The notes under the pieces are model-generated. The model worked only from the letters and a program-made list of their open reading frames with translations, was not told where the DNA came from and searched no databases. Positions 23,801 to 31,820 of a stretch of 35,692 nucleotides of DNA are shown one piece after another; positions within the stretch are counted from its first letter, which is position 1; every line of letters starts with the position of its first letter. Position numbers and translations under genes: made by a program. The stretch comes from Clostridiales bacterium (lineage in GTDB: Bacteria; Bacillota; Clostridia; Oscillospirales; QAMX01), in NCBI GenBank assembly GCA_016303065.1, contig JAEDMJ010000020.1:1-35692 (forward strand), read 5' to 3'.

Positions 23801-25050
23801 GACGCAAGATATTTTTTCTGGGCTTCGGTGAGCTCGTCGATCGCAACTCCGGTTTCGGAAAGCTTTATCCGGGCGACTTCGCGGTCAAGCTCCGGGGGAA
23901 CGTCGGTGACGGCGCGGGGGAGCAGCCGGTCGGAATGGAGCGCGACGTATTCGCAGCAGAGGCACTGAAGCGAGAAGCTCATATCCATTATCTCGGCCGG
24001 ATGCCCGTTGCCTGCGGCAAGGTTGACGAGTCTTCCCTCTCCGAGAACGTTCAGGGTCCGCCCGTCGGGGAGGACAAAACCGCGTATATTGGGCTTTCTT
24101 TCGCTTTCGGAGACGGACATTCCGCGAAGCTCGCGCACGTTGACCTCCACGTCAAAATGTCCGGCGTTGCAGAGAATGGCGTTGTCCTTCATAAGTTCAA
24201 AATGCTTTTTCGTTATGACGTCGCGGCAGCCGGTGACAGTGATGAAGATATCGCCGAGCGGCGCGGCCTGTTCCATGGGCATGACGCGGCAGCCGTCAAG
24301 GCAGGCTTCAAGGGCGGCGTGGGGGTCGACCTCGGTAACGATGACGTTTGCGCCGATGGCGCGGGCGTTCTTTGCCACGCCCTTGCCGCAGAAGCCGTAG
24401 CCGGCGACGACGACGGTTTTTCCGGTGACCATGAGGTTCGTCGTATGCATTATCGCGTCCCAGACGCTTTGCCCCGTGCCGTAACGGTTATCGAAGAGGT
24501 GCTTGCTGTTGGCGTCGTTGACGGCGATCATCGGGAAATTGAGCTCTCCGGCGTCGGCGCGGGCGCGCATGCGTATAACGCCCGTGGTTGTTTCCTCACA
24601 GCCGCCGCGAAGGTTTTTTGCGAATTCGGGGTGGGAGGTGTGAAGTATGTGAAGAAGATCTCCTCCGTCGTCGACGATAAAATCGGGACGGCAGGAAAGC
24701 GTTCTGACAAGGTGGCGTTCGTAATCCGCGGGAGAGGCGCCGTGGAACGCGTTTACTGCAAAACCGTCGGCGGCGAGGGCGGCGGCCACGTCGTCCTGCG
24801 TCGAGAGGGGATTGCAGCCCGTGACGAAGACTTCGGCGCCTCCGGAACGGAGCACGTTCGCAAAATATGCGGTTTTTGCTTCGAGGTGGATCGATATCGC
24901 AGCGCGCATGCCGGAAAAGGGTTTTTCCTTCGCAAACCGGCGTTCGATCGCCCTCAAAACGGGCATATTCGGGATCACCCAGTCGATTTTGTCGCGGCCG
25001 GAAGGAGCCAGTGAAAGATCTTTTATTTCGGTGTTTTTTGAAGCGTACAT
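23794..25050 (-). CDS. ahcY: S-adenosylhomocysteine hydrolase
   Basis: A 418-residue cytoplasmic NAD-dependent enzyme that splits S-adenosylhomocysteine into adenosine and homocysteine, thereby relieving inhibition of methyltransferases. It has the substrate-domain landmarks DDGGDLLH and EETTTGV, VNDANSKHLFDNRYGTG around the catalytic lysine/aspartate pair, the NAD-binding GYGFCGKGVA, and a C-terminal LVNLAAGNGHP. Its length fits the shorter prokaryotic form. The ATG at 25050 follows CGGAG. It has its own promoter, with a leader too short for an SAH riboswitch. The homocysteine product could feed the MetH-like enzyme encoded at the right edge. Confidence 0.96.
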   Translation of the reverse strand: MYASKNTEIKDLSLAPSGRDKIDWVIPNMPVLRAIERRFAKEKPFSGMRAAISIHLEAKTAYFANVLRSGGAEVFVTGCNPLSTQDDVAAALAADGFAVNAFHGASPADYERHLVRTLSCRPDFIVDDGGDLLHILHTSHPEFAKNLRGGCEETTTGVIRMRARADAGELNFPMIAVNDANSKHLFDNRYGTGQSVWDAIMHTTNLMVTGKTVVVAGYGFCGKGVAKNARAIGANVIVTEVDPHAALEACLDGCRVMPMEQAAPLGDIFITVTGCRDVITKKHFELMKDNAILCNAGHFDVEVNVRELRGMSVSESERKPNIRGFVLPDGRTLNVLGEGRLVNLAAGNGHPAEIMDMSFSLQCLCCEYVALHSDRLLPRAVTDVPPELDREVARIKLSETGVAIDELTEAQKKYLASW

Positions 25051-25078
25051 AAAAAACTCCGTATTGAAATTTTAGGCT

Positions 25079-25107
25079 ATTGTATCACATATTTCCCCAT
25101 TTTTCAA
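25079..25107 (-). promoter_or_regulatory. Sigma-A promoter of ahcY
   Basis: On the minus strand the -35 element TTGAAA is at 25107-25102 and the -10 element TACAAT at 25084-25079, with a 17-base spacer. The leader is only about 20-25 bases. Confidence 0.82.
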
Positions 25108-25162
25108 GAGAAAAAACGGCGTCAAAAAGCATAACCGCGTTTTTCGCTCCGGGAAAAAATCA

Positions 25163-25191
25163 TTGACAAGGCCGCCCCGGTTTGGTATAAT
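25163..25191 (+). promoter_or_regulatory. Consensus sigma-A promoter of the V-type ATPase operon
   Basis: A perfect TTGACA at 25163-25168 and a perfect TATAAT at 25186-25191 with a 17-base spacer. This is the best promoter in the window and suggests high, largely constitutive expression. Confidence 0.92.
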
Positions 25192-25247
25192 CTAAACAAT
25201 GGTTTTTTGGGCAAATTTTAGCTCAGTATGACGGAGGTATGCGTGCA

Positions 25248-25562
25248 ATGGCGATGAGCGATATCGAGAGAATAATTGCTGCCGAAGCGGAAGCGGACAG
25301 AAAGCGAACGTCCGGAGCGGAGAAAGCGGCGGAGATAATATCCGCTGCGGAGGCCGAGGGAAAAGCCGCGTACGAAAAGGCCATTGCCGCCGCTGAAAAG
25401 AAAGCCGGCGAAGCAAAAGCGGAGTGCGAAGAACTTATCGCAGGCAGAAACGAGAAGGCGTATATAACTGCGAGAGTCGAGGCCGAGCGCTGCAAGAGCC
25501 TCGCCGCGGAAAGGCTTGACGAAGCTGCGGAATTCATCTGCAGCCGCATTGTCAGAGGATAG
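25248..25562 (+). CDS. ntpF: V-type ATPase subunit G/H (peripheral stalk)
   Basis: A 104-residue, highly charged alanine/glutamate/lysine-rich coiled coil with no membrane segment. It pairs with subunit E to make the peripheral stalk that holds the catalytic head still. Position and length match AhaH/NtpF at the front of other bacterial V/A-ATPase operons. I chose the ATG at 25248, ten bases after GGAGG; the ATG at 25239 is too close to that site, and another ATG at 25254 is also possible. Sequence alone would only say coiled coil, so the call rests on operon order. Confidence 0.82.
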   Translation: MAMSDIERIIAAEAEADRKRTSGAEKAAEIISAAEAEGKAAYEKAIAAAEKKAGEAKAECEELIAGRNEKAYITARVEAERCKSLAAERLDEAAEFICSRIVRG

Positions 25563-25565
25563 TTC

Positions 25566-27518
25566 ATGTCGATCGCACGGATGAAAAAACTGACCCTTGC
25601 GGGTTCGGTCAGCGAACGCAAGCAGGTCATTGCTGAAATGATGCGGCTTGGCTGCATCGAGATAAACGAAATATCGCCCCAGAGCGCCGTTGCGGGATTC
25701 GTCGAAAAAGGCGTGCTGAAACGGGACGGAAGCCGCGAGCTTGACGTCCTTGCCGACAGAGCGCGCATCGAAGCCGCGATGTCCGTTCTTGACCGGTACG
25801 CCCACCGGAAAAAGCCCATGTTTGCGCCGAAGCCGGAGGTTCACGAGTTTGTGCTCTTTGACGAGCGCGCGGTGAAAGCCGCTTTGGCCGAGTCGGACAG
25901 GATATCTGAGCTTTCCGACAAGCTCGACGGGATAGTTTCCGAGATAAGGCGCACCGAAACAGAAGCGGCGACGCTTGCTCCCTGGAAGGATATGGACGTT
26001 CCGCTGGAGCTTGGCGGCGGAAGATCTTTCCGGGTGGTTTTCGGTTCACTTCCCTCCTACGCGGACGCGGGAGCGCTCCTTGACAAAGTGAGAGAGGAAG
26101 CGCCGACGGCGGAGCTTGAACGCGTCGGTGCGGACAAGCAGGCCCAGTATGTATGCGCGCTGTCCGGAAAGTCCGACGGCGACGCGATGCTCAGGCTGCT
26201 CCGCGAAAACGGATTTGCAGAGCACAATTTCAAGGGCGCGTCCGGAACGGCGAAGGAAAACATCGACGCGCTGGCGTCGCACGCTGCGGATTTGAAAAGC
26301 GAATACGATTCGGTTCTTGCGGAGCTTGTTTCCCACGGAGACTCCGCCGGACTTTTGGAAAAGGCCTACGACGCGCTGACGAACGAAGCGGAGCGCGAAC
26401 GCGTCAGAACGGACATCGTCACGACGAACAATGTCTTCTATCTCGAGGGCTGGCTTCCCGAAAAAGCCGTGAAAGCGGCGGAAACGCTGTTTGAGCGTCT
26501 GGGTTGCGCCTGGTCCTTTGCGGATCCCACCGACGAGGACGACGTCCCGGTGAGACTTGACAACAACAGGGTCGTGAGCCCCTATAACGAGATAACGGCG
26601 ATGTACGGAATGCCGGCTTACAACTCGTATATCGACCCGAACCCGACGATGGCGTTTTTCTACTTTGTCTGCTTCGGGCTCATGCTTTCCGACGCGGCCT
26701 ACGGAATACTTCTGACACTCGGATGTCTTTTCTATCTTAAAAAGGCGAAGCCTTCGGGGTCGATGAAGAATATGCTGACGATGTTCATGTACGGAGGCAT
26801 ATCCACGGCGATCTGGGGCGCGGTGTTCGGAAGCTGGTTCGGAAACGCCATACCGCTCATTGCGGAAGGCGTGTTCGGAAAGACGATCACGATGCCGGCT
26901 CTGATCGATCCGATATCGGAACCGATCAAGATGATGGTTCTCTCGTATGTAATCGGCGGAATACAGGTGTTTACGGCAATGTTCCTCGATTCACTAAGAC
27001 GCATAAAGCGCGGAAACATCGCCGAAGCCATATTCGGAATTTACGCGTGGTACGTTCTTTTTGCCGGGATCGGACTTATCTTCGTGAACAGGAAGGCCGG
27101 TCTGATTGTTGCCGGAGTCGCTCTTCTCGGAATCATGTTCGGAGGAACTCTGGGCAAAAAGGGATTTGCAAAGCTTACCGGCGCGTTTATGGCGGTTTAC
27201 GACATAACGTCGCTCTTCTCGGATATTCTCTCCTATTCGCGTCTTCTCGCCCTTTGTCTTTCAACCGCGGTCGTGGCCCAGGTTGTCAACATCATGGGCT
27301 CGCTTAACGGCTTTACCGTGAGTGGAACTATACTGTTTGTGATAGTTTTCATAATCGGTCATGTGTTCAATCTTGCCCTTAACCTGCTGGGCACATATGT
27401 CCACACGAGCAGGCTTCAGTATATAGAGTACTTTGGCAGGTTCTACGAGGGTGGGGGCAGAGCTTTTAAGCCGCTTGAGCTTAAAACAAAATACGTTGAT
27501 ATTGTCAAGGAGGACTGA
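25566..27518 (+). CDS. ntpI: V-type ATPase subunit I (membrane stator subunit a)
   Basis: A 650-residue subunit that forms the ion half-channels next to the rotor ring. The N-terminal half (about 1-340) is soluble and partly coiled coil, and contacts the stalks. The C-terminal half has about seven or eight membrane helices from residue 350 on, starting at the YIDPNPTMAFFYFVCFGLM region. The late helix segment HVFNLALNLLGTYVHTSRLQ with YIEYFGRFYEGGG is typical of the family and carries the conserved arginine. The ATG at 25566 follows AGAGGA, 3 bases after the previous stop. Confidence 0.95.
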   Translation: MSIARMKKLTLAGSVSERKQVIAEMMRLGCIEINEISPQSAVAGFVEKGVLKRDGSRELDVLADRARIEAAMSVLDRYAHRKKPMFAPKPEVHEFVLFDERAVKAALAESDRISELSDKLDGIVSEIRRTETEAATLAPWKDMDVPLELGGGRSFRVVFGSLPSYADAGALLDKVREEAPTAELERVGADKQAQYVCALSGKSDGDAMLRLLRENGFAEHNFKGASGTAKENIDALASHAADLKSEYDSVLAELVSHGDSAGLLEKAYDALTNEAERERVRTDIVTTNNVFYLEGWLPEKAVKAAETLFERLGCAWSFADPTDEDDVPVRLDNNRVVSPYNEITAMYGMPAYNSYIDPNPTMAFFYFVCFGLMLSDAAYGILLTLGCLFYLKKAKPSGSMKNMLTMFMYGGISTAIWGAVFGSWFGNAIPLIAEGVFGKTITMPALIDPISEPIKMMVLSYVIGGIQVFTAMFLDSLRRIKRGNIAEAIFGIYAWYVLFAGIGLIFVNRKAGLIVAGVALLGIMFGGTLGKKGFAKLTGAFMAVYDITSLFSDILSYSRLLALCLSTAVVAQVVNIMGSLNGFTVSGTILFVIVFIIGHVFNLALNLLGTYVHTSRLQYIEYFGRFYEGGGRAFKPLELKTKYVDIVKED

Positions 27519-27523
27519 CAAAA

Positions 27524-28024
27524 ATGAGCTTCACAGATTTTCTCGCACAGATCTTTACGGGTACCAACATCGCGCTGGCCGGCGCTGCTATGGCGATTGC
27601 CTTTGCAGGTATCGGTTCCGCCAAGGGCGTGGGCATTGTCGGCCAGATGGCCGCAGGCATCGTCGCCGAAGATCCCAGCAAGTTCGTACGCTGCCTGATT
27701 CTCCAGGCTCTGCCGGGAACCCAGGGTATCTACGGTCTTATCATCGCGTTCCTTATCATGTCCAAGGTCGGCATTTTCGGCGGCATGGTCGACGTCACCG
27801 TGCAGCAGGGCGTTTCCCTCTTCTTCGCCGCTCTTCCGATCACCATCGGCGGCTATGTTTCCGCAATCCATCAGGCAAAGGTTTCTGCTTCTTCCCTGCA
27901 GATCGTTTCCAAGCATCCTGATGAAGCTACCAAGGGTATGATTTTTGCCGGTCTTGTCGAGACTTACGCGGTCTTTGCGCTGCTTATCTCCTTCCTGCTT
28001 GTCAACGGCATCACCGTAGGCTGA
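27524..28024 (+). CDS. ntpK: V-type ATPase subunit K (rotor ring proteolipid)
   Basis: A 166-residue, very hydrophobic protein made of two repeated helical hairpins (about residues 15-80 and 95-163). The ion-binding glutamate is Glu146 in LVETYAV, in the fourth helix. The corresponding place in the second helix holds LPGTQGIYG with Leu63, Thr66 and Gln67, and Gln117 lies in the third helix. These match the sodium ligands known in Enterococcus hirae NtpK, so sodium transport is predicted. Base composition is similar to the neighbours, but the codon choice looks more biased, as expected for a subunit made in many copies. It starts 5 bases after subunit I. Confidence 0.96.
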   Translation: MSFTDFLAQIFTGTNIALAGAAMAIAFAGIGSAKGVGIVGQMAAGIVAEDPSKFVRCLILQALPGTQGIYGLIIAFLIMSKVGIFGGMVDVTVQQGVSLFFAALPITIGGYVSAIHQAKVSASSLQIVSKHPDEATKGMIFAGLVETYAVFALLISFLLVNGITVG

Positions 28025-28044
28025 GCTCCGGGGGGTCAGGAGTT

Positions 28045-28641
28045 ATGAACGGAATAGACCTTCTCATCACCAAGCTTGACAGCGAAGCTGCGGCGGATGC
28101 TGAGGCGCGCATTGCCGAGGCAAATGCGAAGGCCGAAGAAATCCGTGCGGAGTATGCGGCAAGAGCTGAAGCCGATGCGAAAAAGCTGCTCGATGAAGTT
28201 GCCGCGCAGTGCGTTTCGGAGGCTCAGCGGGCCGACGGCGGAACTGCGCTCGAGGCGCGCAAGGCGCTTCTCGCCGCAAAGCATGAAATGATCGACCGGG
28301 CGTTTGAGAGAGCCAGACTCAAGCTCTGCCGCCTTCAGGACGAAGAGTACAGGGCGTTTTTGCTGGGTGTCATCGCCAACGCCGCGGTGGAAGGAAACGA
28401 GCTTGTCGTGTTCAACGAGCGCGACAGGAATTTGTTCGGAAAGTCCATCATTTCGGATTTTAACGCCGCTCTCAGAGCGGCCGGAAAGCCGGCGCACCTT
28501 AAGCTTTCTGCGGAGACCCGCGACATCGACGGGGGATTCATCCTCTGTTCGGGGCAGGTCGAGACAAACTGCAGCATTAGTTCGATAATCGCGCAGAATA
28601 AAAACGAGCTCACGGAGCTTGTCGCAAGGATGCTGTTCTGA
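28045..28641 (+). CDS. ntpE: V-type ATPase subunit E (peripheral stalk)
   Basis: A 198-residue protein with a long alanine/glutamate-rich N-terminal coiled coil (about 10-90) and a C-terminal globular domain containing DIDGGFIL, typical of the subunit E head-binding domain. It joins subunit G/H to form the stalk that anchors the A3B3 head. The ATG at 28045 follows AGGAG. Its stop codon overlaps the ATG of subunit C by one base. Confidence 0.92.
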   Translation: MNGIDLLITKLDSEAAADAEARIAEANAKAEEIRAEYAARAEADAKKLLDEVAAQCVSEAQRADGGTALEARKALLAAKHEMIDRAFERARLKLCRLQDEEYRAFLLGVIANAAVEGNELVVFNERDRNLFGKSIISDFNAALRAAGKPAHLKLSAETRDIDGGFILCSGQVETNCSISSIIAQNKNELTELVARMLF

Positions 28642-29651
28642 TGATCACTTTAGACACAAAAGAATCACTGTACCTCCGCGCCTCGGGAAGAGTGCGGGGG
28701 CTTGAAAATTCCCTTCTGACGCAGGACAAGCTTACCCGCCTTATTGATGCGGAAGACATTTCTGCGGCTTACCGCGTCGTCTCCGAATGCGGATACGTCC
28801 CTCCCCAGGGGGCTGTTCTTGACGGGACACAGGGGATTTACTCTCTGTCGTCGATGCTCAGCCGCGCCGCGGAGGAGCTCTACGACCTCTGCGAGGACCT
28901 CAGCGAAAGCAGGGAGCTGACGGATTTTTTCAGGGCGAGGATCGATGCGCACAACATTAAGGTCGTTTTGAAATCCGCCCTGTCCGGGCGCTCTCCGGAG
29001 GCCAATATGCTTCCGGGCGGAGTTTTTCCGGCGTCCGGGGTTAAGGACGCTCTCGAAGGCGGAAAGCCGGAGCTTCTGGGAAAGACCTGGGCGGAGGCCG
29101 CGGCGCAGGCGAGGGAGATTCTCCTGACTGTTGCCGACGGTCAGAGGTGCGATTTTGTCATCGACAACGCAATGCTTTCCGTGATGGCCTCCAACGCAGA
29201 GAAGTCGGGCTCCGCTTTCCTTTCGGACTACGCCCGTTTCTGCGCCGACAAGGCAAACGTCAAGGTCGCGGTGCGCCTTTTTGGCGCTTCAAACGCAGCG
29301 GAGCTTGCAGAGACTGCGCTTAACGATCTGGGAACCATTCCGAAAGCCGACGTCCTCAGAGCCGTGAAGAGCGGGGAGCCGGACTGTTTTGCAAAGACTG
29401 TTTTTGCCGCCGCTGTTTCGGAGGGGCTTCGCGCAAAATCCGCGGGGGATACCCTGACGGGTTTTGAGAAGCTTCTCGACAAAGCTGACGGAGACTTTTT
29501 TGCGGACGTGAAGTATCTCGGCATGGGAGCGCCGATCCTGATAAATTATATCAGAAAACGCGAAACAGAGCAGACGGTCATACGCAAGGTTATCTCCGCA
29601 AAGCTTTCCGGCGCGGACAGAGCCGAGATCGAGCGGCGTATCGGCGCGTGA
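28641..29651 (+). CDS. ntpC: V-type ATPase subunit C (rotor cap, d-type)
   Basis: A 336-residue soluble helical protein that sits on the rotor ring and links it to the central shaft. The call rests on length (330-350 is usual), a start resembling other AtpC/NtpC proteins (YLRASGRVRGLENSLL), the R-x-D-x-H-N-I-K-V-V-L-K segment near residues 96-108 and operon position. The ATG lies in a TGATG overlap with the subunit E stop, which implies coupled translation. Confidence 0.9.
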   Translation: MITLDTKESLYLRASGRVRGLENSLLTQDKLTRLIDAEDISAAYRVVSECGYVPPQGAVLDGTQGIYSLSSMLSRAAEELYDLCEDLSESRELTDFFRARIDAHNIKVVLKSALSGRSPEANMLPGGVFPASGVKDALEGGKPELLGKTWAEAAAQAREILLTVADGQRCDFVIDNAMLSVMASNAEKSGSAFLSDYARFCADKANVKVAVRLFGASNAAELAETALNDLGTIPKADVLRAVKSGEPDCFAKTVFAAAVSEGLRAKSAGDTLTGFEKLLDKADGDFFADVKYLGMGAPILINYIRKRETEQTVIRKVISAKLSGADRAEIERRIGA

Positions 29652-29677
29652 GCGTTTTCGGGAAAGGTGCGTTATAA

Positions 29678-30007
29678 ATGAAAATTGCTGTTGTAGGCGA
29701 TTATGATTCGATTCTCGGCTTCAAGGCGGTCGGACTTGACGTCTGTCCCGCAAACGGAGCCGAAGAGGTCAAGGCCGCGCTCAAAAGACTTATGAACGAC
29801 GGCGAGACCGCGATTATCTATATAACTGAGCAGGCTGCGCTTTTTGCCGACGAGGAGATTGCGGAGTGCAGGGACAGGCTTGTTCCGGCGCTCATCCCCA
29901 TTCCCGGCCGCGAAGGCTCCCTCGGAATCGGAAAACAGAGGGTAAAGAGCAGCATAGAGAGAGCCGTCGGTGCTGATATAATCAGCGGATCGATCGGCGA
30001 AAACTGA
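29678..30007 (+). CDS. ntpG: V-type ATPase subunit F (central shaft)
   Basis: A 109-residue alpha/beta protein opening with KIAVVGDYDSILGFKAVG, the signature of subunit F, and containing the TAIIYITEQ strand. It binds subunit D in the rotating shaft. The ATG at 29678 follows AAAGGTG. The C-terminus ends in the short basic/helical tail usual for the family. It is called NtpG in Enterococcus and AtpF elsewhere. Confidence 0.93.
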   Translation: MKIAVVGDYDSILGFKAVGLDVCPANGAEEVKAALKRLMNDGETAIIYITEQAALFADEEIAECRDRLVPALIPIPGREGSLGIGKQRVKSSIERAVGADIISGSIGEN

Positions 30008-30043
30008 TGGCATTGAGAATTTCGTAGGAAAGTGGGTACCGAT

Positions 30044-31819
30044 ATGGAAAACGGCAGAGTGGTCAAAGTCTCCGGTCCGCTTGTTGTGGCGGAAGGACTG
30101 GCCGGCGCCAATATGTTCGACGTCGTCAGAGTCGGCGAGGACAGACTGATTGGCGAGATAATCGAAATGCGCGGAGACAAAGCGTCCATTCAGGTTTATG
30201 AGGAGACTTCCGGGCTTGCACCGGGAGCAGAGGTTGTTTCGACAGGCGCGCCGCTTTCAGTCGAGCTTGCCCCGGGAATGCTTGAACAGATATTTGACGG
30301 GATCCAGCGTCCCCTTGAGCTTTTGAGACAGCTCACCGGGGACACTATCCGCCGCGGCGTCGACGTTCCGAGCCTTGACCACGAGAAGAAATGGGCCTTT
30401 AAGCCCGTCGCCCGGAAGGGCAGCGAGGTTTGTCCGGGAGACATCCTCGGTACGGTTCAGGAAACGGTTATCGTCGAACACAGAATCATGGTTCCGAACG
30501 GTCTTTCGGGCGAGCTTGTCGACATCAGAGAGGGCGAGTTCAACATCACCGAGACTGTCGCCGTGATAAAAAAGGCCGACGGCACTTGTGTCGACGTTCC
30601 CATGCTTTCAAAATGGCCTGTCAGAAACGGCAGACCCTATAAAGAAAAGCTCTCTCCGACAAAACCGATGATCACGGGTCAGAGAACGGTCGACACGATG
30701 TTCCCGATTGCAAAGGGCGGCGCGGCGGCGATTCCGGGGCCCTTCGGAAGCGGCAAGACTGTCGTCCAGCACCAGCTTGCAAAGTGGAGCGACGTTGACA
30801 TTGTCATATACATCGGCTGCGGCGAGCGCGGCAACGAGATGACCGACGTTCTCCGCGAGTTCCCCGAACTCAAGGACCCGCGTTCGGGCGAGAGCCTTAT
30901 GAAGCGCACGGTTCTCATCGCCAACACTTCCGATATGCCCGTTGCCGCCCGTGAGGCGTCGATTTATACGGGCATCACGATCGGCGAGTATTTCCGCGAC
31001 ATGGGATACGACGTTGCGATTATTGCAGACTCCACTTCCCGCTGGGCGGAAGCTCTCCGCGAGATGTCGGGACGTCTGGAAGAAATGCCGGGCGAGGAGG
31101 GCTATCCCGCATATCTCACTTCCCGTCTTGCACAGTTTTACGAAAGAGCCGGACGCGTTATCACCCTCGGAAGCCAGGGGCGCGAGGCTTCGCTTTCGGC
31201 TATCGGAGCCGTCTCTCCCCAGGGCGGCGATATCTCCGAACCCGTTTCTCAGGCGACGCTGCGTATCGTAAAGGTTTTCTGGGGACTTGACGACACCCTT
31301 GCATACCGCAGACACTTCCCGGCGATCAACTGGCTCAACAGTTATTCGCTTTACCTTGACAGAGTTATGCCGTGGTTCAATGAGCACGTCAACCGCAGCT
31401 TCCGTGAAAACCGCGACTGGGCAATGGCGATCCTCCAGCAGGAGAGCGAACTTGACGAGATCGTCCGCCTTGTCGGCATCGATGCGCTTTCCGCCAACGA
31501 CAGGCTCACCATGGAGACTGCGAGAAGCGTCCGCGAGGACTTCCTCCAGCAGAACGCTTTCTCCGAGCTTGACAGCTATACTTCGCCCGAGCGCCAGTTC
31601 ATGCTTCTTGCGCTTATCCGCAGCTGCCACAACGAAAGCCTTAAGGCAATCGAGGCCGGCGTAAAGGCGGACGACATATTCAGCATGAAGACGAGGGAGA
31701 GCATCGGCCGTGCCAAGGAGACCGAAGAGAAGGTCTTCAGGGAAGCTTACGCAAAGATCGAGCAGGATATGAAGGCTGAGATCCAGGCCCTTATCAAAGC
31801 AGCGGAGGAGCAGAAGTAA
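30044..31819 (+). CDS. ntpA: V-type ATPase catalytic subunit A
   Basis: A 591-residue catalytic subunit. It has the N-terminal beta-barrel, the bulge domain specific to A subunits (about 110-200) with VPNGLSGE, the Walker A loop GPFGSGKT at about 232-239, the catalytic glutamate in GCGERGNEM, the Walker B region DVAIIADSTSRWAEAL and the SGRLEEMPGEEGYP segment. It hydrolyses or makes ATP in alternation with subunit B. I chose the ATG at 30044; the in-frame GTG at 30032 would add four residues but lies too close to AGGAA. The gap of 36 bases after subunit F has no terminator. Confidence 0.96.
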   Translation: MENGRVVKVSGPLVVAEGLAGANMFDVVRVGEDRLIGEIIEMRGDKASIQVYEETSGLAPGAEVVSTGAPLSVELAPGMLEQIFDGIQRPLELLRQLTGDTIRRGVDVPSLDHEKKWAFKPVARKGSEVCPGDILGTVQETVIVEHRIMVPNGLSGELVDIREGEFNITETVAVIKKADGTCVDVPMLSKWPVRNGRPYKEKLSPTKPMITGQRTVDTMFPIAKGGAAAIPGPFGSGKTVVQHQLAKWSDVDIVIYIGCGERGNEMTDVLREFPELKDPRSGESLMKRTVLIANTSDMPVAAREASIYTGITIGEYFRDMGYDVAIIADSTSRWAEALREMSGRLEEMPGEEGYPAYLTSRLAQFYERAGRVITLGSQGREASLSAIGAVSPQGGDISEPVSQATLRIVKVFWGLDDTLAYRRHFPAINWLNSYSLYLDRVMPWFNEHVNRSFRENRDWAMAILQQESELDEIVRLVGIDALSANDRLTMETARSVREDFLQQNAFSELDSYTSPERQFMLLALIRSCHNESLKAIEAGVKADDIFSMKTRESIGRAKETEEKVFREAYAKIEQDMKAEIQALIKAAEEQK

Positions 31820-31820
31820 A

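Noticed and set aside
25051..25078. SAM or SAH riboswitch ahead of ahcY
   Set aside because: The predicted transcript start leaves only 20-25 leader bases, too few for any known SAH or SAM aptamer.
25199..25231. Ten-codon open frame at the very start of the V-ATPase transcript
   Set aside because: It has no ribosome binding site and would have to be leaderless. It is most likely chance.
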